Shown: positions 53,478 through 62,029 of the stretch, in pieces
Position numbering within the stretch: position 1 is the first letter of the stretch
Layout: the number at the start of each line of letters is the position of its first letter
Notes under the pieces: generated by a model
Seen by the model: the letters and a program-made list of their open reading frames with translations, nothing else
What the model was told of the DNA's origin: nothing
Database searches by the model: none
Source of the DNA: Bin5 sp965207495
GTDB taxonomy: Bacteria; Chloroflexota; Anaerolineae; Caldilineales; Caldilineaceae
Assembly (NCBI GenBank): GCA_965207495.1
Contig: OZ242287.1
Coordinates: 1,674,001-1,738,000, forward strand
Direction: 5' to 3'
Length of the DNA stretch: 64,000 nt
Program-made: the position numbers and the translations under genes

Positions 53478-54737
53478 ATGACTAAAAGGGATGCAGGAGA
53501 GTTCGTCAGTCCAATTCGAACAGAGGAGGAGCACAAGAAGGCAGTATCACGAATCATCGAGATTCTTGGTGCGGAAGAGGGGTCGCCCGAGGACCGCGAG
53601 CTCGATGCCCTTGTCGAGGCTGTGAAGGTGTATGAAGCTGAGACCGTGGAGAGCGAATTTCCCGACCCGATTTCGGCGATCAAGTTCCGTATGGAGGAGG
53701 CCGGCCTGACACAGCGTGACCTGATTCCTCTTATAGGCAGTCGGGCGAAGGTGTCCGAAGTTCTGTCGGGGAAGAGGGAGTTGACGATGTCGATGGCGCG
53801 TGCGCTGCATGAGCATCTTGGCGTTCCGGCTGATGCGCTGCTGAAGAAGCCGGGTGCGACGTTTGGCCCGGCTCCTACGCGAGATGAGTTGCGGCGCTTT
53901 CCTTGGAGAGAGATGGTAAACCGCAAATGGCTTAAACCCAGGGCCAATCTTCGGGATTATGAAGAGGAGATGTACGGGAAACTGGAGAGTCGGGCAGGTG
54001 GTCAGGGCGTAATGACACCTGCTCTACGGCGTGAGAACGGCCATCGCCGTATGAACGCCAAAACGAATCACTACTCTCTTTGGGCCTGGTGTTTGCGTGT
54101 GCTGGGAAATGCAAAGGAGAACGAGCCACAGTGTGACTATGTTTCTGGGGTCGTGGACGCAGAATTCATGCGCGAAGTCGCCCAATGCAGTACCACCGCG
54201 GATGGGCCTCTACGGGCGCGCGAACATCTGGCAAACCATGGCATAGCTCTCGTTGTCGAGAAGCACCTTAAGAATACCTATCTAGATGGGGCGGTACTGC
54301 GTCTCGGCAATGGTCGGCCTGTGATCGGGCTGACGTTGCGCTACGACCGCATTGACAATTTCTGGTTCACACTGATGCATGAGCTGGCGCATGTGAGTCT
54401 TCATCTGGAGGACAACGGGAACGCCGCTTTCTTCGATGATCTGGATCTGAAGGAGTCGAGCCGGATGGAGGTTGATGATCCGGATCTGAAGGAGTCAAGC
54501 CGGATGGAGAAGGAGGCAGATGAAGCGGCGGAAAACGCGCTTATCCCGCCGGAGTTGTGGGAGTCAAGTGCGGCGAGTGTGAACCCGACACCGATGGCGG
54601 TTTATGAGCTTTCGCAGCGGGCGGAAGTGCATATGGCGGTGGCCGCGGGCCGGGTGCGTTATGAGCACAGTAACTATCGTCTTTTGTCGCAGTTTGTCGG
54701 CAGGGGTGAAGTTGGGCGTTTGTTTGAGGAGGCGTGA
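53478..54737 (+). CDS. higA: HigA-type antitoxin fused to an ImmA/IrrE metallopeptidase domain
   Basis: 419 residues from ATG at 53478. Residues ~1-135 match HigA (COG5499-type): SPIRTEEEHKKAVSRIIEIL, the helix-turn-helix AGLTQRDLIPLIGSRAKVSE, then VLSGKRELTMSMARALHEHL. Residues ~150-419 resemble COG2856/ImmA-IrrE peptidases, with the zinc motif HELAH (His301, Glu302, His305) and a downstream Glu in MEKEADEAAENALIPPELW. A 13-residue unit (DDxDLKESSRMEx) is tandemly duplicated at residues 320-345, between the zinc motif and the third ligand. Ordinary HigA is about 100-140 residues, so this is a fusion that could couple neutralisation to proteolysis (inference). Confidence 0.85.
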   Translation: MTKRDAGEFVSPIRTEEEHKKAVSRIIEILGAEEGSPEDRELDALVEAVKVYEAETVESEFPDPISAIKFRMEEAGLTQRDLIPLIGSRAKVSEVLSGKRELTMSMARALHEHLGVPADALLKKPGATFGPAPTRDELRRFPWREMVNRKWLKPRANLRDYEEEMYGKLESRAGGQGVMTPALRRENGHRRMNAKTNHYSLWAWCLRVLGNAKENEPQCDYVSGVVDAEFMREVAQCSTTADGPLRAREHLANHGIALVVEKHLKNTYLDGAVLRLGNGRPVIGLTLRYDRIDNFWFTLMHELAHVSLHLEDNGNAAFFDDLDLKESSRMEVDDPDLKESSRMEKEADEAAENALIPPELWESSAASVNPTPMAVYELSQRAEVHMAVAAGRVRYEHSNYRLLSQFVGRGEVGRLFEEA

Positions 54738-54916
54738 TTTGGGGTGGATAGGAATGGCGGCGAAATCTGGTTAGTGATGGAGCGGCACTGCCGGGGGATG
54801 CTGGCTTGCAATTAGAAAAAAGGAAGGCCCACCATGAGGTGCATCACAATGGTTGCCCCTAGGAGATCGGAAGATTCACCTGCTTTCACAATGGACTCTA
54901 GAACTCAGCCTCATCT

Positions 54917-54947
54917 GGTGGGCCCCAATGCCTGGACCACGAAACGG
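54917..54947. mobile_element. Solo left end of the IS3-family relic
   Basis: GGTGGGCCCCAATGCCTGG... closely matches the left inverted repeats at 56758 and 61541. It lies 28 bp past the KAP gene stop codon. No transposase sequence is attached. The surrounding gap 54738-54975 has no gene. Confidence 0.6.
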
Positions 54948-54975
54948 GAGATGGCGGCTCTGTTTATCACTGGGG

Positions 54976-56526
54976 TTAAGTTGCCAGATGTGTTGTGTCA
55001 GGCGTGTCTGGTGGAGAGGGGTCGTCTGGCAGGATGTCATAAAGCAGTTCGATATGTTGGGCGGCGTCTGCAAAACCGATGTAGTAGATTTGGCTGACAT
55101 TCTCATACATTGCTTTGTATCTGTCCAGGAAATTCAGCACCGATTCTGCGCGGGAGTTTAGTAACGGGTCTGGGCCTCGTGCAACTGTAAATGCATTGTA
55201 ATGGCTATATAGGCTGACTTCGATCGGTTTGCGTTGCGCATTGTTTTTCTTTCTGAATTCTTCATCGGCCATGATGAGTAACGCATCAAACAGGTTACTG
55301 ATTTCGTTCTGTCTGACGCTTCGTAGTCCTGGCGAATCGAACAGGTGGTCCGACACCTCTTTGTCGGTCATGTCGGAGCGAACGAATCTATAGAAGGTGA
55401 CTGAATCTAGTGTTCTGAGGAGTAACATTAAGACAAATGCCGGAAAGGAAAAAATTGTTTCTGGTTCAATTGAGGCGAGTGCAAGGCCAAGGCGGATAAC
55501 TGCTTGCTGGATTTGGCGAAGGCTGAAGGAGGATGATTTCAGGAATTCGGACAAGAGATGGCGGACTTCGGCATTTGGCCCGACGTAGTTAAGGCGGTAT
55601 CTGTCGAAGTGGTGCAGGACTCTGGCGCTATTCATTTGTTGCGCCACAAATCTTGTTCGGTCGGGGTCCGGAAGTCGGAAGTCCAGATCGATGAATCGGC
55701 GCAGATATCCGTGCGCATCGAACTCGTTTCCGTAGAGAGCTTTGATGGCGTGCGTGAGTTGTGTCTTATCGATTGCCAATATGAATACGATATTGTCAAC
55801 TGCAAAAAGGTGTTTGGCGATTTCCAGCAGTTCAACGGCGTAAGAGGGTCGGCAGCGGTCTAATTCGTCGATGGCAATGATGAGGGGTCTATCGTTGTAG
55901 TACTCCGACAAGGTTTCGGCGACGTCACGCAAAGCATTCTTGAAAAAGCAAATTGCTTCTTTAGCTTCGGAGTAGGAAATTGGTTCTGGTGCCTGGTTTT
56001 CGGGCTCCTCTTTTGTGGCTTCATCCATGGCGATGGAAAGTCCGGATGCGACCGTGGTTCCAGCGAGAGCAACAGAGGGGTCATTTGTTTGGATGCTCAA
56101 GACGCCACCGACCAGCGAAATCAATCCGGGGATTGCTTTTGTCAGGAAAGTCTTGTGGAGTCTCGGCAAAGTTGTTTCAATGGTTTCCAGCCCCAGGTTG
56201 TGCTGAGCGTCATAGCATTTGAGGGTCTTAAGCAGCTCGCACGTTAGGGCTACAAGTGGGCTTCCCGCAAAATCTGTTTCCCATGCGTTGAAGTCTATGA
56301 CGGGGAATTCCTCGTCTTTCAGATGTTGTTTCCACATGTTTAGGAAAGTGGTTTTGCCATTTCCCCAGGACGAGTCGATTGACATCGTATAGGGGCTTTC
56401 CAGGTTTTGCAACAGGTTGGTTAGGGTGCGAATGGTTCGTTCTCTGTCCAGCAGATCATGTTTGAACGGATCGCATTTTGGGATTTTGATATCTTCAGGG
56501 CGGATTCTGATTTTATGGTTGTCCAT
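54976..56526 (-). CDS. KAP family P-loop NTPase
   Basis: 516 residues. Walker A SSWGNGKTT (Lys58) preceded by the conserved YTMSIDSSWG strand; Walker B PLIIAIDELDRCRPSYAVEL (Asp220, Glu221), whose DELDRC is the KAP signature. Between them lies a hydrophobic insert (about residues 126-167, AIPGLISLVGGVLSI and VALAGTTVASGLSIA), the pair of membrane segments typical of KAP NTPases, so the protein probably docks at the inner membrane. The C-terminal ~200 residues are helical with no named domain. KAP NTPases recur in anti-phage and exclusion systems. No ribosome site precedes the ATG; a small membrane-protein gene lies 49 bp upstream. Confidence 0.88.
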   Translation of the reverse strand: MDNHKIRIRPEDIKIPKCDPFKHDLLDRERTIRTLTNLLQNLESPYTMSIDSSWGNGKTTFLNMWKQHLKDEEFPVIDFNAWETDFAGSPLVALTCELLKTLKCYDAQHNLGLETIETTLPRLHKTFLTKAIPGLISLVGGVLSIQTNDPSVALAGTTVASGLSIAMDEATKEEPENQAPEPISYSEAKEAICFFKNALRDVAETLSEYYNDRPLIIAIDELDRCRPSYAVELLEIAKHLFAVDNIVFILAIDKTQLTHAIKALYGNEFDAHGYLRRFIDLDFRLPDPDRTRFVAQQMNSARVLHHFDRYRLNYVGPNAEVRHLLSEFLKSSSFSLRQIQQAVIRLGLALASIEPETIFSFPAFVLMLLLRTLDSVTFYRFVRSDMTDKEVSDHLFDSPGLRSVRQNEISNLFDALLIMADEEFRKKNNAQRKPIEVSLYSHYNAFTVARGPDPLLNSRAESVLNFLDRYKAMYENVSQIYYIGFADAAQHIELLYDILPDDPSPPDTPDTTHLAT

Positions 56527-56575
56527 GTCTGTGGTTGTGGTGGTGGTGTGTAAGATTGTGGTCTGGTTTGGTTCG

Positions 56576-56740
56576 CTACGGCTCGTCTTGATCTTGGATG
56601 TGCAGAAGGCGTAATAGTTTCCTCCACAGGTGTCGCCTACGTCGCCACGGTCTGCTGCTGGTGACGATCCACCAGATGATCAGGATGGCGGGGATCAGCA
56701 GGATGAATTCGGCGTTGTCCATGAAGGGATAGTAGTTCAT
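56576..56740 (-). CDS. Small membrane protein (54 aa) upstream of the KAP NTPase
   Basis: ATG at 56740 to TAG at 56576 encodes 54 residues: MNYYPFMDNAEF, a single hydrophobic helix (about residues 12-27, FILLIPAILIIWWIV), then a strongly basic stretch (SSRPWRRRRHLWRKLLRLL) and an acidic end (QDQDEP). This is a convincing type-III-like small membrane protein with its C-terminus inside. It is on the same strand as the KAP gene, 49 bp ahead, and begins 18 bp from the end of an IS relic. It may partner the membrane-inserting KAP NTPase. No family recognised. Confidence 0.6.
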   Translation of the reverse strand: MNYYPFMDNAEFILLIPAILIIWWIVTSSRPWRRRRHLWRKLLRLLHIQDQDEP

Positions 56741-56757
56741 GGGTGTAGGCTATGGTG

Positions 56758-57271
56758 TGGTGGATCCCAATGTCTGGTCCACGGAACGGGTAAAAAGGTG
56801 CATTTGGGCGGATACGGTCTTTCTTGGTTGTAGAAGTCGAGTTAGGCGGTCAAGTCGGTTTGCAGTTGGCGTGCCAGGTCATACTGGTGGAGAGATATTT
56901 TCTCGGATATGACGCTGCGCGATAGGCGTTCACAGAAGACATTGTCGAGGGTGCGGCTGTCGATGCTGACTTGGATATTAGGTGAGGGCAGGCAGGCGGT
57001 GAGGGCAGGAGGCGGTGAAGGGAGCGGCTGTGGGGTGTGCGGCCTGTGGAGTGTGCGGCCTTGGGGGTGGTGGGGATTTTGGGTTGAATCATGTGTTCGC
57101 TGGATCACTGGCTAATCGTCTTGCTGGCTTCAAGCGCTTCCTTAGTGACGCCGATTTTAGAGGCTGCCGTGTTTCGAAGTTGATGCTTGGCCATCGAACT
57201 GGCTCTGCACGTGCTGGGTGTTTTGCTCAATTATACACCCTTGGTCGTGATCCAGTTTTGGGGCCAACCTC
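56758..57271 (-). mobile_element. IS3-family relic with both ends (internally deleted)
   Basis: Inverted ends: 56758-56790 and, reversed, 57241-57271 (core GTGGxxCCCAx...CTGGxxCAC). On the minus strand an OrfA-like start at 57194 reads MAKHQLRNTAASKIGV then KEALEASKTISQ, a stop, and SSEH, matching the IS3 OrfA pattern KxxLEAxxGEKTISQLxSEH. Toward the other end an OrfB/integrase fragment reads TLDNVFCERLSRSVISEK. The middle of the transposase is missing. About 514 bp, non-autonomous. Beyond it, 57272-57368 shows nothing. Confidence 0.8.
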
Positions 57272-57368
57272 AGAATTCTGTGACGTTGGCTGGGGTACTT
57301 CCGTTTAAGGAGTTGCTCTGCGCTGCAAGGTTTTTCTTGTCGTCGTGATGAGACGAATGGAATGGCAA

Positions 57369-60300
57369 TTAATTGTTGCTAAATGACCGACGCACTTCGG
57401 GGAGCGGATCGGAACTGTATAATTCGCGCAAGGTGGAGATTTCAGGGGGTTCGGGCTGACCAGGCAATATGATTCTCATCCAATCACTTATTGCGGAGGC
57501 CAGTTGGCCCAGACGGGTGCGGAGTAGAGGTCTCTCGTGTTCCGGAAAGCCGCCGCGATCGTTTTCGGGAATCGGGATAAGGGTTGCTTCGAGCCAAGGA
57601 GTTAAGCTTGAGACGACGAGGTGTACTTGGTCAGAGTCAATCAGGTCTGATTTCTTGCTGATAATGATTGAAAGTTGTCTTAGGCAGGTCTTGGCTCCTT
57701 CAGGTCGCCGAAACACAACTCGCTTGATCAAGTCGTTGATAGCATCCTGTGGCACGCGTTCTACGTCTGTTTCGTCGCCTAAATAAGCCCAATGACTGAC
57801 CGCCTCTGCGGCCGCAATTACTGCTTTTTCATCATTGGATGCCAGATCGTTTCGAATCGTACACAATACCATGTCGCAATTGCTAGGACGATGCAGCAAG
57901 ATGTAAGGCAATGCCTGAGTTAGAAATACTTTGTCCTGGCGTGTTTCGGACAGGAACGATAGGATTGTGTTCCATTCTTCCTCATTGGCCGCCTCCATTT
58001 GGGGCAGAACTACTCGAGAGAGAAACATGCCTATTCGTTCTATGCTGCGTCGTGCGAAGTCTTCGAACCCGTTTGTGTGGCTGGGGTTGTTGTTGACATG
58101 TTTTATGGCATGCTTGTCGTTTTCCCACCAATTGTTTACATCATTCCACAGTTGATTGACCTCGGACAACTCCCACTCGATTTTCCCTTGTGGGTCTGAG
58201 GGCAGCCGAATTACCGGTTTTGAGGCAATTGAAACCTCGTGGATCATTTGATCCTCGTGTTTGCCTGACGAAACTATGTTGATTGAAGATCCGCTAAGCG
58301 AGACTGACTCTTGGGGTTTCAAGGTTAGGAGCTGTTGCTTTAGCCTTGATTTGACTTTGACTTCGTGTGGTGATGGCAGGTGTAGGCAGTTGAATAATGC
58401 TAGGTTCGGCAAATCTGGTAGATTGTTTTCAGTCGTGTGCTCCCAAAGCAGGTCGCCGAAATGTTTTTTCTGCTCCTCAGTCATTTTGTTGGTGTGAAAT
58501 ACCAAGAATAGGCGTTCAAATGCTTTTTGTCGCGTCACTCCAGAAGATACCTGGGTGTTGTACAGGAGCCATTCAATTGCTTCGTGTATTGCGGCTTTGA
58601 GGTTGGGATCGACTTCATGTGTGTCCTGTACTGAATCTACGGGAAAATCAGTCATGGGGTCTGGCCAAGAGATAACAGGGTGTTGCATAGGTTCATTCTC
58701 GTTGGCTTCTTCGGGTAGTGAAAAACGGATCAAGTATGGAAGCCATGTTAGAAGTTGCTGGTCATCGACCGCATCGAACAACCTCCTAAACCAAGGGCGG
58801 CAAGACTTGTTGAGTCTGATGTGAGTCTTGATTCCTGGCAAATTATGTAGTCTGAGAGCCAAACGGAATCCATCTTGAAGGTCGCTTTTTTCGAGTCTTA
58901 ATGTCAGTCTTGACAAGAATTCGATCAAGGTTTCTATCAGTGATAATTGTCTTGACTGCATTGGAATCGAGATTCCCAGCGAAGAAGATTCTCGGCTTAA
59001 CGCATTCATTGCCCATGTGTTTAACCTGTGGGCTAGTTCAGAGTTCATGCTCGCGATTTGTGTGCGATTTGTGGAGTCTCCTTCCTGCACTGCCCTTGTG
59101 TTTCCAGATCGGACAAGAAGCATCGTGCTCCAAAAATCAGAAATCGGGGCTAACCAATCGGCGGCGTTTCGTAATGTGTCGTTCGAAGGATTAAGGGGAA
59201 TGCCAACCATTTCATGTAGCCGAAGGTAAGAGAAAGCGGGCAACCATTTTGTGTTTGAGCCGGCCGATAGAGAATACTTGACGCTGTAATGACCGACATC
59301 GAACCCGGGCACTATATGTTTTATTCTTTGGGTTGCGGGAGGTTCCCCTGAAAGCACCCTGTTGAAATATTCCAGGTGGGACCATGGATCAGAATCCCAT
59401 GCTTTCAACTCATCCCACCGTTTCAGGAATTGTTCCCGGAGTTCATCACGCCTGGTGTTGAATTCTAGGTACTGAGAGTCTTGGTTTAGGTTTCGAAAGT
59501 CGATATCTGTTTCTATCGGCAATAGCAGATAGGTGCACCACCCCTCTAACGAAAGTAAGTCAATGTTAATTCCTTGTGTTCTGTGAAAAGATTGTCGGAT
59601 TTCTTGGAGGGCTTCTCGCAGAAGAGAACGGGCCTCACTCAAATCGTCCAATTCAACTAATACACCTGCCTTCCGCATCATGGCAAGCGGTGAGTGAGGT
59701 GAAGGCAACCACTGCGTCAACAGGTTCCGAACTTTGTTTCTTTCTAAGTCCCAAAGTAGCCATAGCGCCTGTTCGTAGTAGTACCTGTCGTTGTGCTGAG
59801 GGTGGCTATGAACAACCTGGGATATCTTGTCCTTAAGCGTGTTCCATCGTGCCGCGTCATATGATTCACGTGCATCTCGGAGCAACGCAAATGCTGTTTC
59901 CAACCAAGACTCTGACACCTCTGTGTCCGACACGCTTAAGAGTCCTGCCATGGTGTCGGAAGGGCTTAAACGTGAACCGTCAATTATCAAAGAAAACAGT
60001 CCATCCGCTGCAATACAAAATGGCTCCATCATGCTCGTATCGAGTGGAAGTATCGAAGTTTCGACACGCCAAATCATTTCTCGATATAGCAAGATTTGGT
60101 CTACATGTGACCAGTTTTGAGCTAAATGAATTAGCCTTGGGATGTATGGCTGTGTTTTCCTCCAGAGCGAAGATCGCATTTCATTAGTCGGGATCAACCA
60201 CCCCGGATATTTCATTCGTTCATGACGCCACCGCACAATAATATTAATTGCGGTTATTTCATCAAATTCACTTGGACTCCTAACGAGCGACTCGACTGTT

Positions 60301-61280
60301 TCTGGTTCAACCTCAGGGTTAGCAAGTTCTGGCATGCCAATTATTGTAGTAGCCTGCGCTCCAATCGCAGGTTCCGGCCATCTTTCTGGTCTCGGCGGCT
60401 CCATTGTTTGCAAACTAAGAAGAAACCATTCAAGGGCGATTGAATGAATCGCACCAGTATTAGCAGTTGCTTCAAAAATAGGGCTGAGATCAATCGGTGT
60501 GACACGGCGTTGGGCAAGAAGTGCTCGATCAACGTTTGTCAACGCCAACAATCCCACCAAGTAGATAGGCGTGTGACGTTTACCAAGTTCGTCTCGAATC
60601 CACCCAATCCATTCCAAAAAATTAGGATCGTCCCCAGAAAACCCAATCAACACGAAGGCGTTTTCAATAAGTGACTGTCGCACCGTGTTGACAAAGGGGG
60701 CGTATTCTTGCGGATATGTGCGGTAGTCCTCTTCGGTGATGATGAGTTGTGTGTGGGAAGAAATCGAACCATGGAGCTTGATAATGCGTGGAGATTCCGA
60801 GATTGCCAAGTCGTTTATAGTCAGAACGGGCTGATATGATCTTCCAGGCACATAAGTGCGTTCGAGAAGTGTATCGTAATTTGTCGTGAATACATCTTTC
60901 CAGGGTAAATTCAGCAGTAGTTTGTGGGCGTTCCCCGGCTGATGTTCACTGTTTGGTATTGACTTCAAAAGGAAGTAATCTAGTTGCCTTCGATCAAACT
61001 GCGCTTCAAATTCACTAGCAATTCTGAGAGCGTTGCTTCGATTGAATGTGCTTTCCCGAATTTCCTTCTGCTTTCTTGTTGCGTCTGTAGGTAAGGGGTA
61101 AACCTCGTCAAACATGGCTCGTGACAATTCTCTCCAAGTAGGAAATTTTGAGTGGGCGCCTGGTAAGGGAGTCGAGTTCAGACTCATCCCGGCCCCTACC
61201 ATAACGGCAGGTCGCAGATTCAATCGCCGAGATAGATGCTTCTGCAACTGAAGAAAATTGTTGTAGTCGGGAAAGTTCAT
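57369..61280 (-). CDS. Large SIR2-domain protein (putative NAD-depleting defence effector)
   Basis: 1303 residues from ATG at 61280; a TTG at 61295 is the alternative, and no clear ribosome site is seen for either. Residues ~20-300 are a SIR2-like Rossmann domain: VMVGAGMS (residues 27-33), FTTNYDTLLE (Asn134), IIKLHGSISS (His170) and LIGFSGDDPNFLEWIGW. The NAD-binding and catalytic Asn/His positions are kept. The remaining ~1000 residues appear all-helical, repeat-like and without recognised domains, a layout like DSR-type anti-phage SIR2 proteins where the C-terminus senses phage. Codon use and base composition look more AT-rich than the flanking metabolic genes. It sits between two IS relics. 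Confidence 0.85.
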   Translation of the reverse strand: MNFPDYNNFLQLQKHLSRRLNLRPAVMVGAGMSLNSTPLPGAHSKFPTWRELSRAMFDEVYPLPTDATRKQKEIRESTFNRSNALRIASEFEAQFDRRQLDYFLLKSIPNSEHQPGNAHKLLLNLPWKDVFTTNYDTLLERTYVPGRSYQPVLTINDLAISESPRIIKLHGSISSHTQLIITEEDYRTYPQEYAPFVNTVRQSLIENAFVLIGFSGDDPNFLEWIGWIRDELGKRHTPIYLVGLLALTNVDRALLAQRRVTPIDLSPIFEATANTGAIHSIALEWFLLSLQTMEPPRPERWPEPAIGAQATTIIGMPELANPEVEPETVESLVRSPSEFDEITAINIIVRWRHERMKYPGWLIPTNEMRSSLWRKTQPYIPRLIHLAQNWSHVDQILLYREMIWRVETSILPLDTSMMEPFCIAADGLFSLIIDGSRLSPSDTMAGLLSVSDTEVSESWLETAFALLRDARESYDAARWNTLKDKISQVVHSHPQHNDRYYYEQALWLLWDLERNKVRNLLTQWLPSPHSPLAMMRKAGVLVELDDLSEARSLLREALQEIRQSFHRTQGINIDLLSLEGWCTYLLLPIETDIDFRNLNQDSQYLEFNTRRDELREQFLKRWDELKAWDSDPWSHLEYFNRVLSGEPPATQRIKHIVPGFDVGHYSVKYSLSAGSNTKWLPAFSYLRLHEMVGIPLNPSNDTLRNAADWLAPISDFWSTMLLVRSGNTRAVQEGDSTNRTQIASMNSELAHRLNTWAMNALSRESSSLGISIPMQSRQLSLIETLIEFLSRLTLRLEKSDLQDGFRLALRLHNLPGIKTHIRLNKSCRPWFRRLFDAVDDQQLLTWLPYLIRFSLPEEANENEPMQHPVISWPDPMTDFPVDSVQDTHEVDPNLKAAIHEAIEWLLYNTQVSSGVTRQKAFERLFLVFHTNKMTEEQKKHFGDLLWEHTTENNLPDLPNLALFNCLHLPSPHEVKVKSRLKQQLLTLKPQESVSLSGSSINIVSSGKHEDQMIHEVSIASKPVIRLPSDPQGKIEWELSEVNQLWNDVNNWWENDKHAIKHVNNNPSHTNGFEDFARRSIERIGMFLSRVVLPQMEAANEEEWNTILSFLSETRQDKVFLTQALPYILLHRPSNCDMVLCTIRNDLASNDEKAVIAAAEAVSHWAYLGDETDVERVPQDAINDLIKRVVFRRPEGAKTCLRQLSIIISKKSDLIDSDQVHLVVSSLTPWLEATLIPIPENDRGGFPEHERPLLRTRLGQLASAISDWMRIILPGQPEPPEISTLRELYSSDPLPEVRRSFSNN

Positions 61281-61540
61281 GGCTTGTGTTTGCAATAGAA
61301 TGATTTGTAATTCGCAGGTAAGCGTTTCTTGCAGATGGTTCTTGCTTGATTTTCCTGGGCGATGTTTCAGAGCCTATCGCGTGGCGGGTCAGGTTGTCAA
61401 AGTGTGCGAGAGTAGTACTAGGGTCAAACGGGATGAAGCAGGAAGGTTTGGGTTGTGTCAGGCAGGGCAATATGTACTGTTGAGCGAACGGGGGTAGGGT
61501 GGCCCGAAGAAGGCTCCGGCCCCGTCTTCCTGGTGTTATA

Positions 61541-61892
61541 TGGTGGGTCCCAATGTCTGGACCACGGAATGGAAAAAAATTAGGTGCATTAGGGTTGATG
61601 CGGTCTTTCAAGGTTGTAGAAGTCGAGGTAGGCGCTCAAGCCGGTTTGCAGCTGGCGCACTGAGTCGTACTGGTTGAGAAAGGCGTTCTCGGATTAGACG
61701 CTGCGCGATAGGCGTTCGCAGAAGACGTTGGCTAGGGCGCGGCCGCGGGCGGCGATGCTGGCTTGAATGTTGGCTGCGAACAGGTAGGCGTGTGACGCTA
61801 TTGACTCTTGACCATTGAACTGGCTCTCCACGGACTTGGTGATCAGGTCCATTATGCACCAAATCTCGTGGTCCAGTTTCTGGGGTCCACTT
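61541..61892 (-). mobile_element. IS3-family relic with both ends (shorter derivative)
   Basis: Ends 61541-61572 and, reversed, 61861-61892. The minus-strand OrfB C-terminus is readable as NVFCERLSRSV, a stop, SENAFLNQYDSVRQLQTGL, then AYLDFYNLERPHQ and a stop at 61589-61591; YxxFYNxxRPHQ is the hallmark of IS3-type DDE transposases. OrfA is reduced to its first codons. About 352 bp. The region 61281-61540 before it has no gene. Confidence 0.85.
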
Positions 61893-61956
61893 CAACCTTG
61901 AGCCGGGCCAGAGGAAGAGTGTCGACGTATTATCAACGGTGTCAAGCCCGCGAGGA

Positions 61957-61977
61957 GGGCACCCACAAGGGGTGCCC
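61957..61977. repeat. Short GC-rich palindrome upstream of the O-antigen-ligase-like gene
   Basis: GGGCACCC (61957-61964), 5-nt loop, GGGTGCCC (61970-61977): perfect 8-bp stem, followed by CCTACGGGG. It has the look of dispersed intergenic palindromes. No T tract follows, so it is not a clear terminator. Confidence 0.45.
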
Positions 61978-62029
61978 CTACGGGGACTGGCGGCGCGAAG
62001 GTGGGGGGTGCTGTGGTATACTTGCGGGG

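Noticed and set aside
56758..57271. Intact insertion sequence
   Set aside because: Only the OrfA start and OrfB end remain, with internal stops; most of the transposase is missing.
61108..61611. 167-codon minus-strand frame overlapping the SIR2 start and an IS relic
   Set aside because: It crosses the IS end and overlaps the SIR2 domain in another frame; it is a shadow.
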